From the NCBI RefSeq assembly GCF_003330845.1, contig NZ_CP026121.1, positions 558,001 to 622,000 of the forward strand: a stretch of 64,000 bases of DNA. Reading direction: 5' to 3'. This DNA comes from Streptomyces sp. Go-475 (GTDB taxonomy: Bacteria > Actinomycetota > Actinomycetes > Streptomycetales > Streptomycetaceae). Shown one piece after another: positions 25,182 to 35,730 of the stretch. The notes beneath the pieces are model-generated. The model made no database searches. It was given only the letters and a program-made list of their open reading frames with translations, and was not told the origin of the DNA. The position numbers and the translations under genes were made by a program. The stretch's first letter is position 1. The number at the start of each line of letters is the position of its first letter.

Positions 25182-28100
25182 ATGCGTCGCATCATCTTTG
25201 TCTTCGGGGCGATCGCGAGCGTGCTCCTGTCGCTCGTCGTCGCCCCACCGGCGTCAGCGGCGCCGGCCTTCCGAGCCCTGGTCTTCACGAAGACGGCCGG
25301 TTACCGGCACGATTCGATCCCGGCCGGCCTGACGATGTTCCGGGAGCAGGCGGCGGCCAACAACTTCGAGTTGGTCCACAGCGAGGACTCGAGCGTTTTC
25401 ACCCCGGCGAACCTCGCCACCTTCGACGTGCTCATCATGTTCCAGACCTCGGGAATGGTGTGGACCACGGCGGCCCAACGTCAGGCGGTGGAGGGCTACC
25501 TCGCCAGTGGCAAGGGCATCGTCGCGATCCACAACGCCACGGACATGGGAATCGAGAACGAGTACCCGTGGTGGGACCAGACCATCAACGGCGGCGCGCA
25601 CATGCCGGAGCACTCCCCCGGCGTGCTGGGCGGCACCGCCATCGTCGCGGACAAGAAGCACCCGTCGACGGCCGGCCTGCCGGACCGTTGGAACCGCAGC
25701 GAGGAGTGGTACAACTTCGACCGCAACCTCCGCGGCGACGTCCATGTCCTGGTCACCGCGGACGAGCGCACGTACAACCCGGGCCCCCGCGCCATGGGGC
25801 CGGACCACCCCATCTCCTGGTGCCGCAACACCGGCGGCGGCCGCGTGTGGGCCACCGGCATGGGGCACGCCAGCGCGGCCTACAGCGAGACCCATTTCCG
25901 CAACCACGTCCTCGGCGGCGTCAAGTGGGCGGCCGGCGCCGAGCCCGGCGACTGCGGCGGCACCGTGTGGAGCAACTTCGAGAAGCGCACCCTCGACGAC
26001 AACACCGCGGACCCGATGGCCCTCGCGGTCGCCCCGGACGGAAGGGTGCTCTACGTCCAGCGGGGCGGGCAGCTGAAGATCTTCAAGCCGACCACGAACA
26101 GCACCGTGACAGCCGGCACGCTCAACGTCTACACCGGCGGCGAGGACGGCCTGACCGGACTGGCGCTCGACCCCGACTTCGCCGACAACGGCTACGTGTA
26201 CCTGTATCACTCCCCGGCCGGAGTCCCGAACGACATCAACCGGGTCTCCAGGTTCAAACTCACCGGCGACACCCTGAACATGTCGAGCCAGGTGACGATC
26301 ATCGACATCCCCGCGACCCGGGACCGCACGTTCGCCGAGCCCGGGCACACGGGCGGGTACATCGAGTTCGGCCCCGACGGGAACCTCTACATCGGCACCG
26401 GGGACGACGTCCCACCGAACCTCGACTCCAACTGGCAGGGCTACGCCCCGCTGGACTGGCGGCCGGGCAAGGCCAACCTCGACGCCGCCCGCACCGCCGG
26501 CAACACCAACGACCTGCGGGGCAAGCTTCTGCGCATCCGGCCGTCGGCCGACGGCGGCTACACCATCCCGTCCGGCAACCTCTACCCGCAGGGCACGGCG
26601 CAGACCCGGCCGGAGATCTACGCGATGGGCTTCCGCAACCCGTTCCGCTTCTCGATCGACCCGGCCAACGGGTGGGTCTACCTCGCCGACTACGGCCCGG
26701 ACCGGAACCCGCCCGCGACCAACCGCGGCCCCGAAGGGCTCGTCGAGCTCAATGTCATCAAGTCCCCGGGCAACTACGGCTGGCCGTTCTGTCACGGCGA
26801 CAACCAGGCCTACGCGCCCTACAACCCGGACACCCGCGTCGTCGGCCCCAAGTTCAACTGCAACGCGCCGGTCAACAACTCGCCGAACAACACCGGCCTG
26901 ACCAGCCTCAAGCCGATCGTCGCGCCGAACATGTGGTACGGCTACGGCGTCTCACCGCAATTCCCCGAACTCGGCTCCGGCGGCTCGGCGCCGATGGGCG
27001 GACCGGTCTACCGCTACGACGCCGCGAACCCGTCCGGGACGAAGTTCCCGCCCTACTACGACGGGGTCCACTTCTTCTACGAGTGGTCGCGCCACACCGT
27101 CAAGGAGGTCCACTTCGACTCCGCGACCGCGGTCACCCGGACCAACCCCTTCATGCCCGCCGCCAAGTTCCTCAAGCCGATGGACATGGAGTTCGGGCCC
27201 GACGGCTCGCTGTACCTGCTCGAGTGGGGCACCAACTTCTTCGGTGGCAACAACGACTCGGGGCTCTACCGCATCGACTACAACCAGGGCGGGCGGTCGC
27301 CGATCGCCAAGGCCACCGGAACGCCCACCAGCGGGAACGCGCCGTTGACCGTGCGGTTCAGCAGCGCGGGGTCCACGGACCCGGATCCCGGTAACACGAT
27401 CAGCTACCACTGGACGTTCGGCGACGGCACCACGTCCACGGCGGCCAACCCGTCGCACACCTACACCGCCAACGGCAACTACACCGCCCAGCTCAAGGTC
27501 ACCGACAACACCGGCAAGACAGCCTTCGCCAACGTGCCGATCACCGTGGGCAACACCGCACCGGTCGTCACCATCACGATCCCGCCCGACGGCGGCATGC
27601 TGGACTTCGGCGACCGAGTCTCCTACAAGGTGTCCGTCTCGGACCCCGGCGGCGCGCCCGTCGACTGCGCCAAGGTCTTCGTCAACCCCGCCCTCGGCCA
27701 CGACGACCACCAGCACGAGACCACGGACTACCCGGGGTGCTCGGGCACCATCGACACGAAGCTGCTCGGCGGGCACCCCGACGGCGCCAACCTGTATTAC
27801 GTCCTCAACGCCCGCTACACCGACGACGGCGGCCCCGGCGGTGCGGCGCCGCTCACCGGCTACGCCCACACGATCCTCCAGCCCAAGCACAAGCAGGCCG
27901 AGTTCTACACGGACCAGTCGGGTGTGCAGGTCGTCGAGCAGGCCGGGGCGGAGAGCGGCAAGCGGGTCGGCAACATCTCCGACGGCGACTGGATCGCGTT
28001 CAACCCGATGAGCCTGTCGGGCATCACGAGCGTGAAGTACCGCCTGTCGTCGCCGAGCGGCGGCGGATCGATCGAACTGCGCGCCGACTCCCCGACCGGC

Positions 28101-28736
28101 ACGCCCCTGGCCACGACACCGGTGCCGAGCACCGGCGGCTGGAACAACTACCAGTCCACGTCGGCGGTGAACACCGCCGATCTTTCCGGCTCGCACCAGC
28201 TCTACCTGGTGTTCAAGGGCACCTCGAACAACTGGTTCGACCTCGACTCGCTCACCTTCGGGGGCAACGGGGTCGGCGAACCGGGCAGCGGCGACGGTGG
28301 GGGCGTGGCCGGTCGGACCTGGACGGTCGCGGCGCAGCACAGCGGCAAGTTCATGGACGTCAGCAGCGCCTCGACCGCTGACGGCGCCCAGGTCGTCCAG
28401 TGGCCGGCCACCGGCGGCAACAACCAGAAGTGGCAGGCCGTCGACGCCGGTGGCGGCGCCGTCCACCTGAAGGCAGCGCACAGCGGCAAGTGCCTCGCCG
28501 TCACGGGCGGGTCCACCACCCAGGGCGCGTTCCTGCAACAGTCCACCTGCGACAACAGCAACCCGCAGAAGTTCCTCGTCACACCGACCACCACGGTAGG
28601 CGTGTACACGGTGAAGAGCCTTCCCAGTGGCCTGTGCGTCGACGTCAACGGCGGCTCTACGGCCGACGGCGCACGGCTCCTGCAATGGAGCTGCCACGGC
28701 GGCACCAACCAACAGTGGCGGTTCACCGCCGTATAG
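25182..28736 (+). CDS. Secreted ThuA + PQQ sugar dehydrogenase + PKD + CBM6 + CBM13 protein
   Basis: The start is ATG 25182 after aggag. The protein has 1184 residues: signal peptide (1 to about 28), ThuA domain (about 30-240: FRALVFTKTAGYRHDSIPAG, MFQTSGM, GIVAIHNATDMG), glucose/sorbosone-type dehydrogenase propeller (about 256-700: YIEFGPDGNLYIGTGDD, TRPEIYAMGFRNPFR, GNYGWPFC), PKD domain (about 704-785: YHWTFGDGTTSTAANPSHTY), CBM6-like beta-sandwich (about 903-1035) and a ricin/CBM13 domain (about 1043-1184). It is probably an extracellular polysaccharide-bound oxidoreductase. The partner of the ThuA domain is unknown, but the domain recurs with keto-sugar enzymes. It is co-directional with GH54. 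Confidence 0.88.
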   Translation: MRRIIFVFGAIASVLLSLVVAPPASAAPAFRALVFTKTAGYRHDSIPAGLTMFREQAAANNFELVHSEDSSVFTPANLATFDVLIMFQTSGMVWTTAAQRQAVEGYLASGKGIVAIHNATDMGIENEYPWWDQTINGGAHMPEHSPGVLGGTAIVADKKHPSTAGLPDRWNRSEEWYNFDRNLRGDVHVLVTADERTYNPGPRAMGPDHPISWCRNTGGGRVWATGMGHASAAYSETHFRNHVLGGVKWAAGAEPGDCGGTVWSNFEKRTLDDNTADPMALAVAPDGRVLYVQRGGQLKIFKPTTNSTVTAGTLNVYTGGEDGLTGLALDPDFADNGYVYLYHSPAGVPNDINRVSRFKLTGDTLNMSSQVTIIDIPATRDRTFAEPGHTGGYIEFGPDGNLYIGTGDDVPPNLDSNWQGYAPLDWRPGKANLDAARTAGNTNDLRGKLLRIRPSADGGYTIPSGNLYPQGTAQTRPEIYAMGFRNPFRFSIDPANGWVYLADYGPDRNPPATNRGPEGLVELNVIKSPGNYGWPFCHGDNQAYAPYNPDTRVVGPKFNCNAPVNNSPNNTGLTSLKPIVAPNMWYGYGVSPQFPELGSGGSAPMGGPVYRYDAANPSGTKFPPYYDGVHFFYEWSRHTVKEVHFDSATAVTRTNPFMPAAKFLKPMDMEFGPDGSLYLLEWGTNFFGGNNDSGLYRIDYNQGGRSPIAKATGTPTSGNAPLTVRFSSAGSTDPDPGNTISYHWTFGDGTTSTAANPSHTYTANGNYTAQLKVTDNTGKTAFANVPITVGNTAPVVTITIPPDGGMLDFGDRVSYKVSVSDPGGAPVDCAKVFVNPALGHDDHQHETTDYPGCSGTIDTKLLGGHPDGANLYYVLNARYTDDGGPGGAAPLTGYAHTILQPKHKQAEFYTDQSGVQVVEQAGAESGKRVGNISDGDWIAFNPMSLSGITSVKYRLSSPSGGGSIELRADSPTGTPLATTPVPSTGGWNNYQSTSAVNTADLSGSHQLYLVFKGTSNNWFDLDSLTFGGNGVGEPGSGDGGGVAGRTWTVAAQHSGKFMDVSSASTADGAQVVQWPATGGNNQKWQAVDAGGGAVHLKAAHSGKCLAVTGGSTTQGAFLQQSTCDNSNPQKFLVTPTTTVGVYTVKSLPSGLCVDVNGGSTADGARLLQWSCHGGTNQQWRFTAV

Positions 28737-28747
28737 CCCGTCCGGAC

Positions 28748-28781
28748 GGGATGCCCGGCGCGGTCGCGCGCCGGGCATCCC
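28748..28781 (+). terminator. Perfect 15-bp hairpin after the ThuA/PQQ gene
   Basis: The arms gggatgcccggcgcg (28748-28762) and cgcgccgggcatccc (28767-28781) pair exactly around a gtcg loop. The element starts 12 bp after the stop and lies 30 bp before the GH54 ATG. It can terminate or attenuate transcription into GH54, or stabilise the upstream mRNA. Confidence 0.7.
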
Positions 28782-28802
28782 TCACACCCTACGAACAGGT
28801 GA

Positions 28803-30299
<1,497 letters not shown>

Positions 30300-30360
30300 G
30301 CCGCTGCCCGCACCGAAACGCGGCACAGCCTGACGTCAGCCACTCCCGGCCAGAGAACCC

Positions 30361-30399
30361 GGAAGGGCCACCGCCCAGCAGTGGGCAGGTGGCCCTTCC
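30361..30399. terminator. Bidirectional terminator between GH54 and the ThuA/DUF1080 gene
   Basis: A 17-bp stem (left arm 30361-30377, right arm 30382-30399 with one bulged base at 30387) has a gcag loop. It lies between convergent genes, 61 bp after one stop and 16 bp from the other. Confidence 0.75.
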
Positions 30400-30415
30400 A
30401 GCGTGCCGCGTCAGC

Positions 30416-32128
30416 TCACGGCAGGGTCCATTTCTGGTTGGCTCCGCCGTGGCAGGTCCACAGGTGCACGAGGGTGCCGTCGGACGAGCTGGCGCCCGAC
30501 ACGTCCAGGCACTTGCCCGCCTGCGGGTTCCGCAGCGACCCGTCCGAGGACGCCTGCCAGTTCTGGTTGGCGCCACCGTTGCAGGACCACAGCTGGACTT
30601 TCGCCCCGTCCGCCGTACTGTTGCCGCTGACGTCCAGGCACTTGCCCAACGCCTTGACCGTCGACCCCGGCGTCACCGTCCACTGCTGCCCCGCCGAGCC
30701 CGTGCACGACGAGATCTGCACCGCCGTACCGTCCGCCGAGGCGCCGTCACGGACATCCAGACACTTGCCCGCGAGCCCAACGACCGGACCCACGCCGGGT
30801 GTGGGTGGTGGGGTGCCGCCCAGCTCCTTGATCCGGACGTTGCGGAACGACACGTCGTCCCCCGTGCCGTGGTTCTGGATGCCGACGTGGCCGGCAAGCG
30901 AGCGGGCGGGGTCGGTGTTGGTGAAGTCATTGACCTTCACGCCGTTGAGCCAGACCTGGAGCCGCTCGCCCTCCACCAGCAACTCGAAGGTGTTCCACTC
31001 GCCCGGTGGGTTGAGCGCCGCGTCCCGGGCGGCCGTGTCCGGGGCCTTGACGGCGTAGATCGAGCCGGTCGTGCGGTCAGGCGCGTCGGTGGCGTCGATC
31101 TGGACCTCGTAGCCGTTGTTCAGTGCCGACTGCGGGTCGCTCGACGGTGGGAAGCCCACGATCACGCCGGAGTTGTCGTCGCCGGGCATCTTCCAGTCCA
31201 GCTTGAGCGAGTAGTTGGTGAACTGCCGGGCGCTGTACCAGAGCATGCCCATGCCGCCGTGCGAGGCGAGGGTGGCGTCCGCGTTGGTGAAGCCGCCCGG
31301 GCCGGCCTGCGACCAGCCGGTGGTCGAGCCGTTGTAGAGGCTCGTGTAGCCGGTCTCGGGCCGGCAGTCGGCCTTGGTCCGGCCTGCCGCGTACCGGATG
31401 CCGCCGAGCAGGTGTGCCCGGAACGCCGGCTCGGCGTACGACGCCTGGCTGTGCCCGCCGCCGGTGTAGAAGGACCGGCCCCCCGAGTAGGTCTTGCACC
31501 AGGTGTGCGGGTGGTCGGCGCCCATCGAGCCGCCCGAGTACGACGACTCGTCCAGCGTGGTGAGCACGCGCGCGGTGGTACGGGGGTTGGTCCGGAAGTT
31601 GTACCACTCGTCGGTGCGGGTCCAGGTCTGCGGCAGGTGGGCGGTCGCCGCGTGCGCCCGCCCCTCCACCTTGACGTTGGCCCGCTGGATGGCGGGGTGC
31701 GAGGCGAAATAGGCGCCGACCAGCTCACCGTAGAACGGCCAGTTGTACTCCGTGTCCGCGGCCGAGTGGACGCCGACGAAGCCGCCGCCGGAGCCGATGT
31801 ACGACTGGAACGCCGACTGCTGGGCGTCGTTCAGGACGTCGCCGGTGGTGTTGAGGAAGATCACCGCCTCGTAACGGCTCAGGTTGCCGGCGGTGAAGTG
31901 GTTGCCGTCCTCCGTGGCCGTCACCGTGAAACTGTTCGCCGCTCCGAGGTCGCGGATGGCCTGGATCCCTGCCGGGATCGAGTCGTGCCGGAAACCGGCC
32001 GTCTTGGAGAACACGAGGACGTCGTAGGCCGTGTCCGCGGCACTGACGGGGCCGGGCTGCCCGAGGAGGGCCAGGGCGGCGAGTGTCGCGGCCGCCCCAC
32101 CAAGCAGCATTCGGGGTTGTCTGCGCAT
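30416..32128 (-). CDS. Secreted ThuA + DUF1080 (3-keto-glycoside hydrolase-like) + CBM13 protein
   Basis: The start is ATG 32128. The 570-residue protein has a signal peptide (1 to about 32), a ThuA domain (about 37-250: YDVLVFSKTAGFRHDSIPAG, GSGGGFVGVHSAADTE), a DUF1080 concanavalin-like domain (about 258-430: SLYNGSTTGWSQAGPGGF, NYSLKLDWKMPGDDNSGVIV, GYEVQIDATDAPDRTTGSIY) and a ricin/CBM13 domain (about 445-570). DUF1080 proteins are described as 3-keto-disaccharide hydrolases. The gene follows the PQQ-type dehydrogenase gene by 29 bp, so oxidation and cleavage functions would be co-produced outside the cell. The ThuA domain is paralogous to that of the 1184-residue protein. Confidence 0.88.
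   Translation of the reverse strand: MRRQPRMLLGGAAATLAALALLGQPGPVSAADTAYDVLVFSKTAGFRHDSIPAGIQAIRDLGAANSFTVTATEDGNHFTAGNLSRYEAVIFLNTTGDVLNDAQQSAFQSYIGSGGGFVGVHSAADTEYNWPFYGELVGAYFASHPAIQRANVKVEGRAHAATAHLPQTWTRTDEWYNFRTNPRTTARVLTTLDESSYSGGSMGADHPHTWCKTYSGGRSFYTGGGHSQASYAEPAFRAHLLGGIRYAAGRTKADCRPETGYTSLYNGSTTGWSQAGPGGFTNADATLASHGGMGMLWYSARQFTNYSLKLDWKMPGDDNSGVIVGFPPSSDPQSALNNGYEVQIDATDAPDRTTGSIYAVKAPDTAARDAALNPPGEWNTFELLVEGERLQVWLNGVKVNDFTNTDPARSLAGHVGIQNHGTGDDVSFRNVRIKELGGTPPPTPGVGPVVGLAGKCLDVRDGASADGTAVQISSCTGSAGQQWTVTPGSTVKALGKCLDVSGNSTADGAKVQLWSCNGGANQNWQASSDGSLRNPQAGKCLDVSGASSSDGTLVHLWTCHGGANQKWTLP
30421..30802 (-). repeat. CBM13 module repeat B, copy 1 (382 bp)
   Basis: Direct repeat of 32163-32544. 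About six bases differ and there are no gaps. It encodes the lectin tail of the ThuA/DUF1080 protein. Confidence 0.9.
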
Positions 32129-32157
32129 GTCCGTCGCTCTCTTCTCGGTGACAGAAA

Positions 32158-34998
32158 TCAGGGCAGGGTCCATTTCTGGTTGGCTCCGCCGTGGCAGGTC
32201 CACAGGTGCACGAGGGTGCCGTCGGACGAGCTGGCGCCCGACACGTCCAGGCACTTGCCCGCCCGCGGGTTCCGCAGCGACCCGTCCGAGGACGCCTGCC
32301 AGTTCTGGTTGGCGCCACCGTTGCAGGACCACAGCTGGACTTTCGCCCCGTCCGCCGTACTGTTGCCGCTGACGTCCAGGCACTTGCCCAACGCCTTGAC
32401 CGTCGACCCCGGCGTCACCGTCCACCGCTGCCCCACCGCGCCCGTGCACGACGAGATCTGCACCGCCGTACCGTCCGCCGAGCCGCCGTCACGGACATCC
32501 AGACACTTGCCCGCGAGCCCCACGACCGGACCCACGCCGGGTGTCGCGCCACCGCCGGGATTGAAGGTGAACGCGTCGACGTCGAAGAGGAATCCGGAGC
32601 CGCCGGCGAAGGTCAGGTAGAGCGTGGTGGTGCCTGCCGGTGCACCGGAGATCGAGCCGCCCACGGTGGTGAAGTTCGTCCACGAGCCGGTGACCGGGAC
32701 GGAGGCGGAGCCGAGGACGGTGCCGGTCGGCGAGCCGGCCCGGACCTGCAACGTGCCGCCCGCGCCGGCTGACGCCACCCGGGCGCTGAACGACGTGGCG
32801 TTGCTCAGCTTGTACGGCTCGAATGCGATCCAGTCGCCGTTCTCGATGTCACCGACGGACTTGCCGCCCTCGGCTGTCGACTTGTCGTAGGTGGTGATGC
32901 CGGACGATGTCTTGTAGTGCTCGGCCTGCCGGTGCTTCGGCTGCAGGATGTGCTGCGTGTGCGTGGTGAGCCCGGCTTTGTCGGTGTACTCGGCGTCGAA
33001 GACCCCGAAGATGTTCGCCGCGTCGTCGTGCTCGCCGTCGACCGGGATGGTGATCGTGCCGGAACAGCCGGTCTTCGAGGTGATCGGGTGGCCGTGGCTG
33101 TCGTGACCGACGAGGTACGTCAGCTTGACCTTGGCGCAGTCGACCGTGCCGTCCTCCGGATCCGTCACGGTGATGCTGTACGGCACGGTGTCGCCGAAGG
33201 CGAAGATCTCCCCCGCGGCGGGGCTGTTGATGGTCACGGTCGGGGCGGTGTTGCCGACGGTGATCCGCACGTCGGCGGTGCCGGTGGCGCCCTGCGGGTC
33301 GCGCACGGTCAGCCTGGCCGTGTAGTCGCCGTTCGTGTCGTAGGTCTTCGTCGGGTTGGCGGCGGTGGAGCTGGTGCCGTCACCGAAGTTCCACGCATAG
33401 GTCAGTGCCCCGCCCTCGGGGTCGGACGAGCCGGCCGAGGAGAAGGTCACGGTCAGCGGTGCCGTGCCGGAGGTCCGGTTGGCGCCGGCCACCGCCGTGG
33501 GCGCCCGGTTGCCGGCGCCGACGTGGTCGAAGCGGTACAGGGCGGAGTTCTGGTCGCCCTGGTAATACCCGGTGCCGTAGTCCAGCACGTAGTAGGAGCC
33601 GTCCGGGCCGAACGCCGAGTCGATCACCTGCTTGCCGGTCCAGGGGAAGCTGTCGATGGTCCCCGGCGTGCCGTCGGCGTTGAGGTGGATCGGCTTGATC
33701 CAGCCGCGGCCGAACTCCGTGGCGAAGAACTGCCCGTCGAACGACTGCGGGAACTTCGTGGGCGAGCTGAGGTCGGGGTCGTACCGGTACACCGGGCCCG
33801 CCATGGGCGACTCCGAGCCGCTGCCGAACGCCGGCGGGCTGCCGGCCTCGCCGCCGTAGCGGATCCAGGCGGCCTTGGCGGGGGGCAGTGTGCTCAAGCC
33901 GGTGTTGCGGAACGAGTTGTTCGTCGGCCCGCCCGAGCAGTTGTACTTCGCGCCTGCCGTGTTGGTGGCGAAGTCCCACTCCGCGTACGTCTCGGAGCTC
34001 GTGTTCGTGCCGGTGCAGTACGGCCAGCCGTAGAAGCCGGGGCCCGTGACGCGGTTGAACTCGACCTGGCCCTGCGGTCCGCGGGCCGAGGTGGCGCCGG
34101 CGTCGGGGCCGTAGTCGCCGACGTAGACGATGCCGGTGGCCTTGTCCACGCTCATCCGGAAGGGGTTGCGCAGGCCCATCGCGTAGATCTCCGGCCGGGT
34201 CCTGGCCGTGCCGGGCGGGAACAGGTTGCCTGCCGGGATCGAGTACGACCCGTTCTCGTTCACCTTGATCCGTAAGATCTTGCCGCGCAGGTCGTTGGTG
34301 TTGGCGGCGGTGCGCTGCGCGTCGAACGCCGGGTTGCGGTTGGTCCGTTCGTCGAGCGGCGAATATCCGGCGGACTCGAACGGGTTGGTGTCGTCGCCCG
34401 TGGACAGGTACAGGTTGCCTGCCGCGTCGAAGTCGATGTCCCCGCCGGCGTGGCAGCAGATGCCTCGGTCGGCCGGCACGTCGAGGATGTCCACTCTGCT
34501 GGACTGGTTGAGCGTGAAGTCGGCGTTGAGCCTGAACCGGGACAGCCGGTTGACCCCCTGCCACGCCGACCAGTTGGTGCCGGTGGTGGGTGCGTCGCCT
34601 CCTGGCGTGGACAGCGGCGGGGCGTAGTAGAGGTAGATGTGGCGGTTGGTGGCGAAACCCGGGTCGATGCCGATGCCTTGCAGGCCGTCCTCGTCGTGCG
34701 CGTACACGGGGATGCTGCCGATCACGGTGGTGGTGCCGCTGGCGTCCGTGCGGCGCACGGTCCCGTTGCGAGCGGTGTGCAGCACCGACCGGTCGGCGAG
34801 TACGGCCAGCGACATCGGCTCACCGACTTCCGCGACCCCGCGGGCCAGTTGGACCTGCTGGAAGTCGGCGGGATTGATCGGGTGCGCCGAGGCCGGGGGC
34901 GCGCTGGACAAGGTCGCGACGAGAGCGGCCGCGACCAGGAGCAGAGCCGAACCGATGGCCGGCCAACACGCGGGAGCCCGCATGATTTTCATGAACAT
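32158..34998 (-). CDS. Secreted PQQ-type sugar dehydrogenase + PKD + CBM6 + CBM13 protein
   Basis: The 946-residue protein has a signal peptide (1 to about 38) and a glucose/sorbosone dehydrogenase propeller (about 45-495: LQGIGIDPGFATNRHIYLYY, GGDIDFDAAGNLYLSTGDD, TRPEIYAMGLRNPFRMSVD, GFYGWPYC). These are followed by PKD (about 500-585: YAWNFGDGTSSTAANPTKTY), CBM6-like (about 688-815) and CBM13 (about 819-946) domains. The order and linkers match the central and C-terminal part of the 25182-28736 product, so the two are paralogues. This one lacks the ThuA domain, which is supplied by the next gene. The ATG follows aggaagggg at a slightly long spacing. Confidence 0.88.
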   Translation of the reverse strand: MFMKIMRAPACWPAIGSALLLVAAALVATLSSAPPASAHPINPADFQQVQLARGVAEVGEPMSLAVLADRSVLHTARNGTVRRTDASGTTTVIGSIPVYAHDEDGLQGIGIDPGFATNRHIYLYYAPPLSTPGGDAPTTGTNWSAWQGVNRLSRFRLNADFTLNQSSRVDILDVPADRGICCHAGGDIDFDAAGNLYLSTGDDTNPFESAGYSPLDERTNRNPAFDAQRTAANTNDLRGKILRIKVNENGSYSIPAGNLFPPGTARTRPEIYAMGLRNPFRMSVDKATGIVYVGDYGPDAGATSARGPQGQVEFNRVTGPGFYGWPYCTGTNTSSETYAEWDFATNTAGAKYNCSGGPTNNSFRNTGLSTLPPAKAAWIRYGGEAGSPPAFGSGSESPMAGPVYRYDPDLSSPTKFPQSFDGQFFATEFGRGWIKPIHLNADGTPGTIDSFPWTGKQVIDSAFGPDGSYYVLDYGTGYYQGDQNSALYRFDHVGAGNRAPTAVAGANRTSGTAPLTVTFSSAGSSDPEGGALTYAWNFGDGTSSTAANPTKTYDTNGDYTARLTVRDPQGATGTADVRITVGNTAPTVTINSPAAGEIFAFGDTVPYSITVTDPEDGTVDCAKVKLTYLVGHDSHGHPITSKTGCSGTITIPVDGEHDDAANIFGVFDAEYTDKAGLTTHTQHILQPKHRQAEHYKTSSGITTYDKSTAEGGKSVGDIENGDWIAFEPYKLSNATSFSARVASAGAGGTLQVRAGSPTGTVLGSASVPVTGSWTNFTTVGGSISGAPAGTTTLYLTFAGGSGFLFDVDAFTFNPGGGATPGVGPVVGLAGKCLDVRDGGSADGTAVQISSCTGAVGQRWTVTPGSTVKALGKCLDVSGNSTADGAKVQLWSCNGGANQNWQASSDGSLRNPRAGKCLDVSGASSSDGTLVHLWTCHGGANQKWTLP
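32163..32544 (-). repeat. CBM13 module repeat B, copy 2 (382 bp)
   Basis: Direct repeat of 30421-30802, in the lectin tail of the PQQ-type dehydrogenase. The distance between the two copies is 1742 bp. Confidence 0.9.
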
Positions 34999-35730
34999 GA
35001 CAATGCAATCCCCTTCCTGAACAGGTGGCTGCCAGGCTTGGGGCGCGCGCTGCCGCGCCGATGCCGTAGCGGGAAGTCGCCGCCTCGGCCCGCTGGGTGT
35101 GCTTCAGCAGGCCACTACGCCGAGCGGGGGCAACAGCTCGGAAACAGGAGAAGTCGATGGTTACCGCGCTGTCGGGTCACATCGACAACCGTGACGGTAC
35201 GCCGACAAGGCTAGAAGGCTCCAGCCCAATATGTCCACACTTCCCTCCGAACCAGCCAGGCTTTTGGTCTGTTGTGGAGCAAGTTACGAAGGGCCCGAGC
35301 CCTGTCAGGACTCGGTGCCATCTCCGACCCGGATCGGCGGGGGGATGCGGACGGGGGCGTTCGCCGCCGCCCGCGCGGCAACCCGGCCGGGTCCGGCCAC
35401 GCCTTCGCCGACCACGGATCACCCCTGCGCACCGCAGTAGAGGCCGCGGGACCCACCACGTCCCGCAGATCGTGACCATCAGCCGCCCCGGCGAAGGCGA
35501 CCGGTTTCTTGACTACGCCGGCCCGGCCGAAGCCAGTGATGCGGCCAACCAGTCCGCGACCACCCCCGGCCCTCCAAGCCTGTCAGCCGCCCCTCCACGA
35601 GCGGGCATGGTGTTCCCACGCATAGCCACGCCCCAGACTATGTTGCCCCACCATATGTGCCCCTGACCTGCATGTTCCTACGGTGTGCCAACACGTACCC
35701 GTCCCCACCGCACACGAGGAAGTGGCGCAC
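34999..35730. other. 732-bp region without a recognisable gene
   Basis: Between the dehydrogenase and the MHS transporter there is no convincing gene. An ATG at 35158 follows acaggagaa and opens a frame, but its product is low-complexity and unrecognised. Small hairpins exist (for example gcgggac 35447-35453 with gtcccgc 35461-35467). The region marks the change from the CAZyme island to conserved chromosome. Confidence 0.5.

Noticed and set aside
26952..28778. 608-codon minus-strand frame opposite the ThuA/PQQ gene
   Set aside because: It is a shadow frame without any domain and overlaps a clear multi-domain protein.
35200..35340. Possible tRNA or tRNA fragment (attachment site) near the island border
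   Set aside because: No cloverleaf, T-loop or anticodon stem could be found on either strand.
35097..35666. A 190-codon frame in the 34.9-35.7 kb gap, with an ATG after a ribosome-like site at 35158
   Set aside because: The translation is low-complexity, unlike known proteins, and has mixed codon bias; reported as non-coding.
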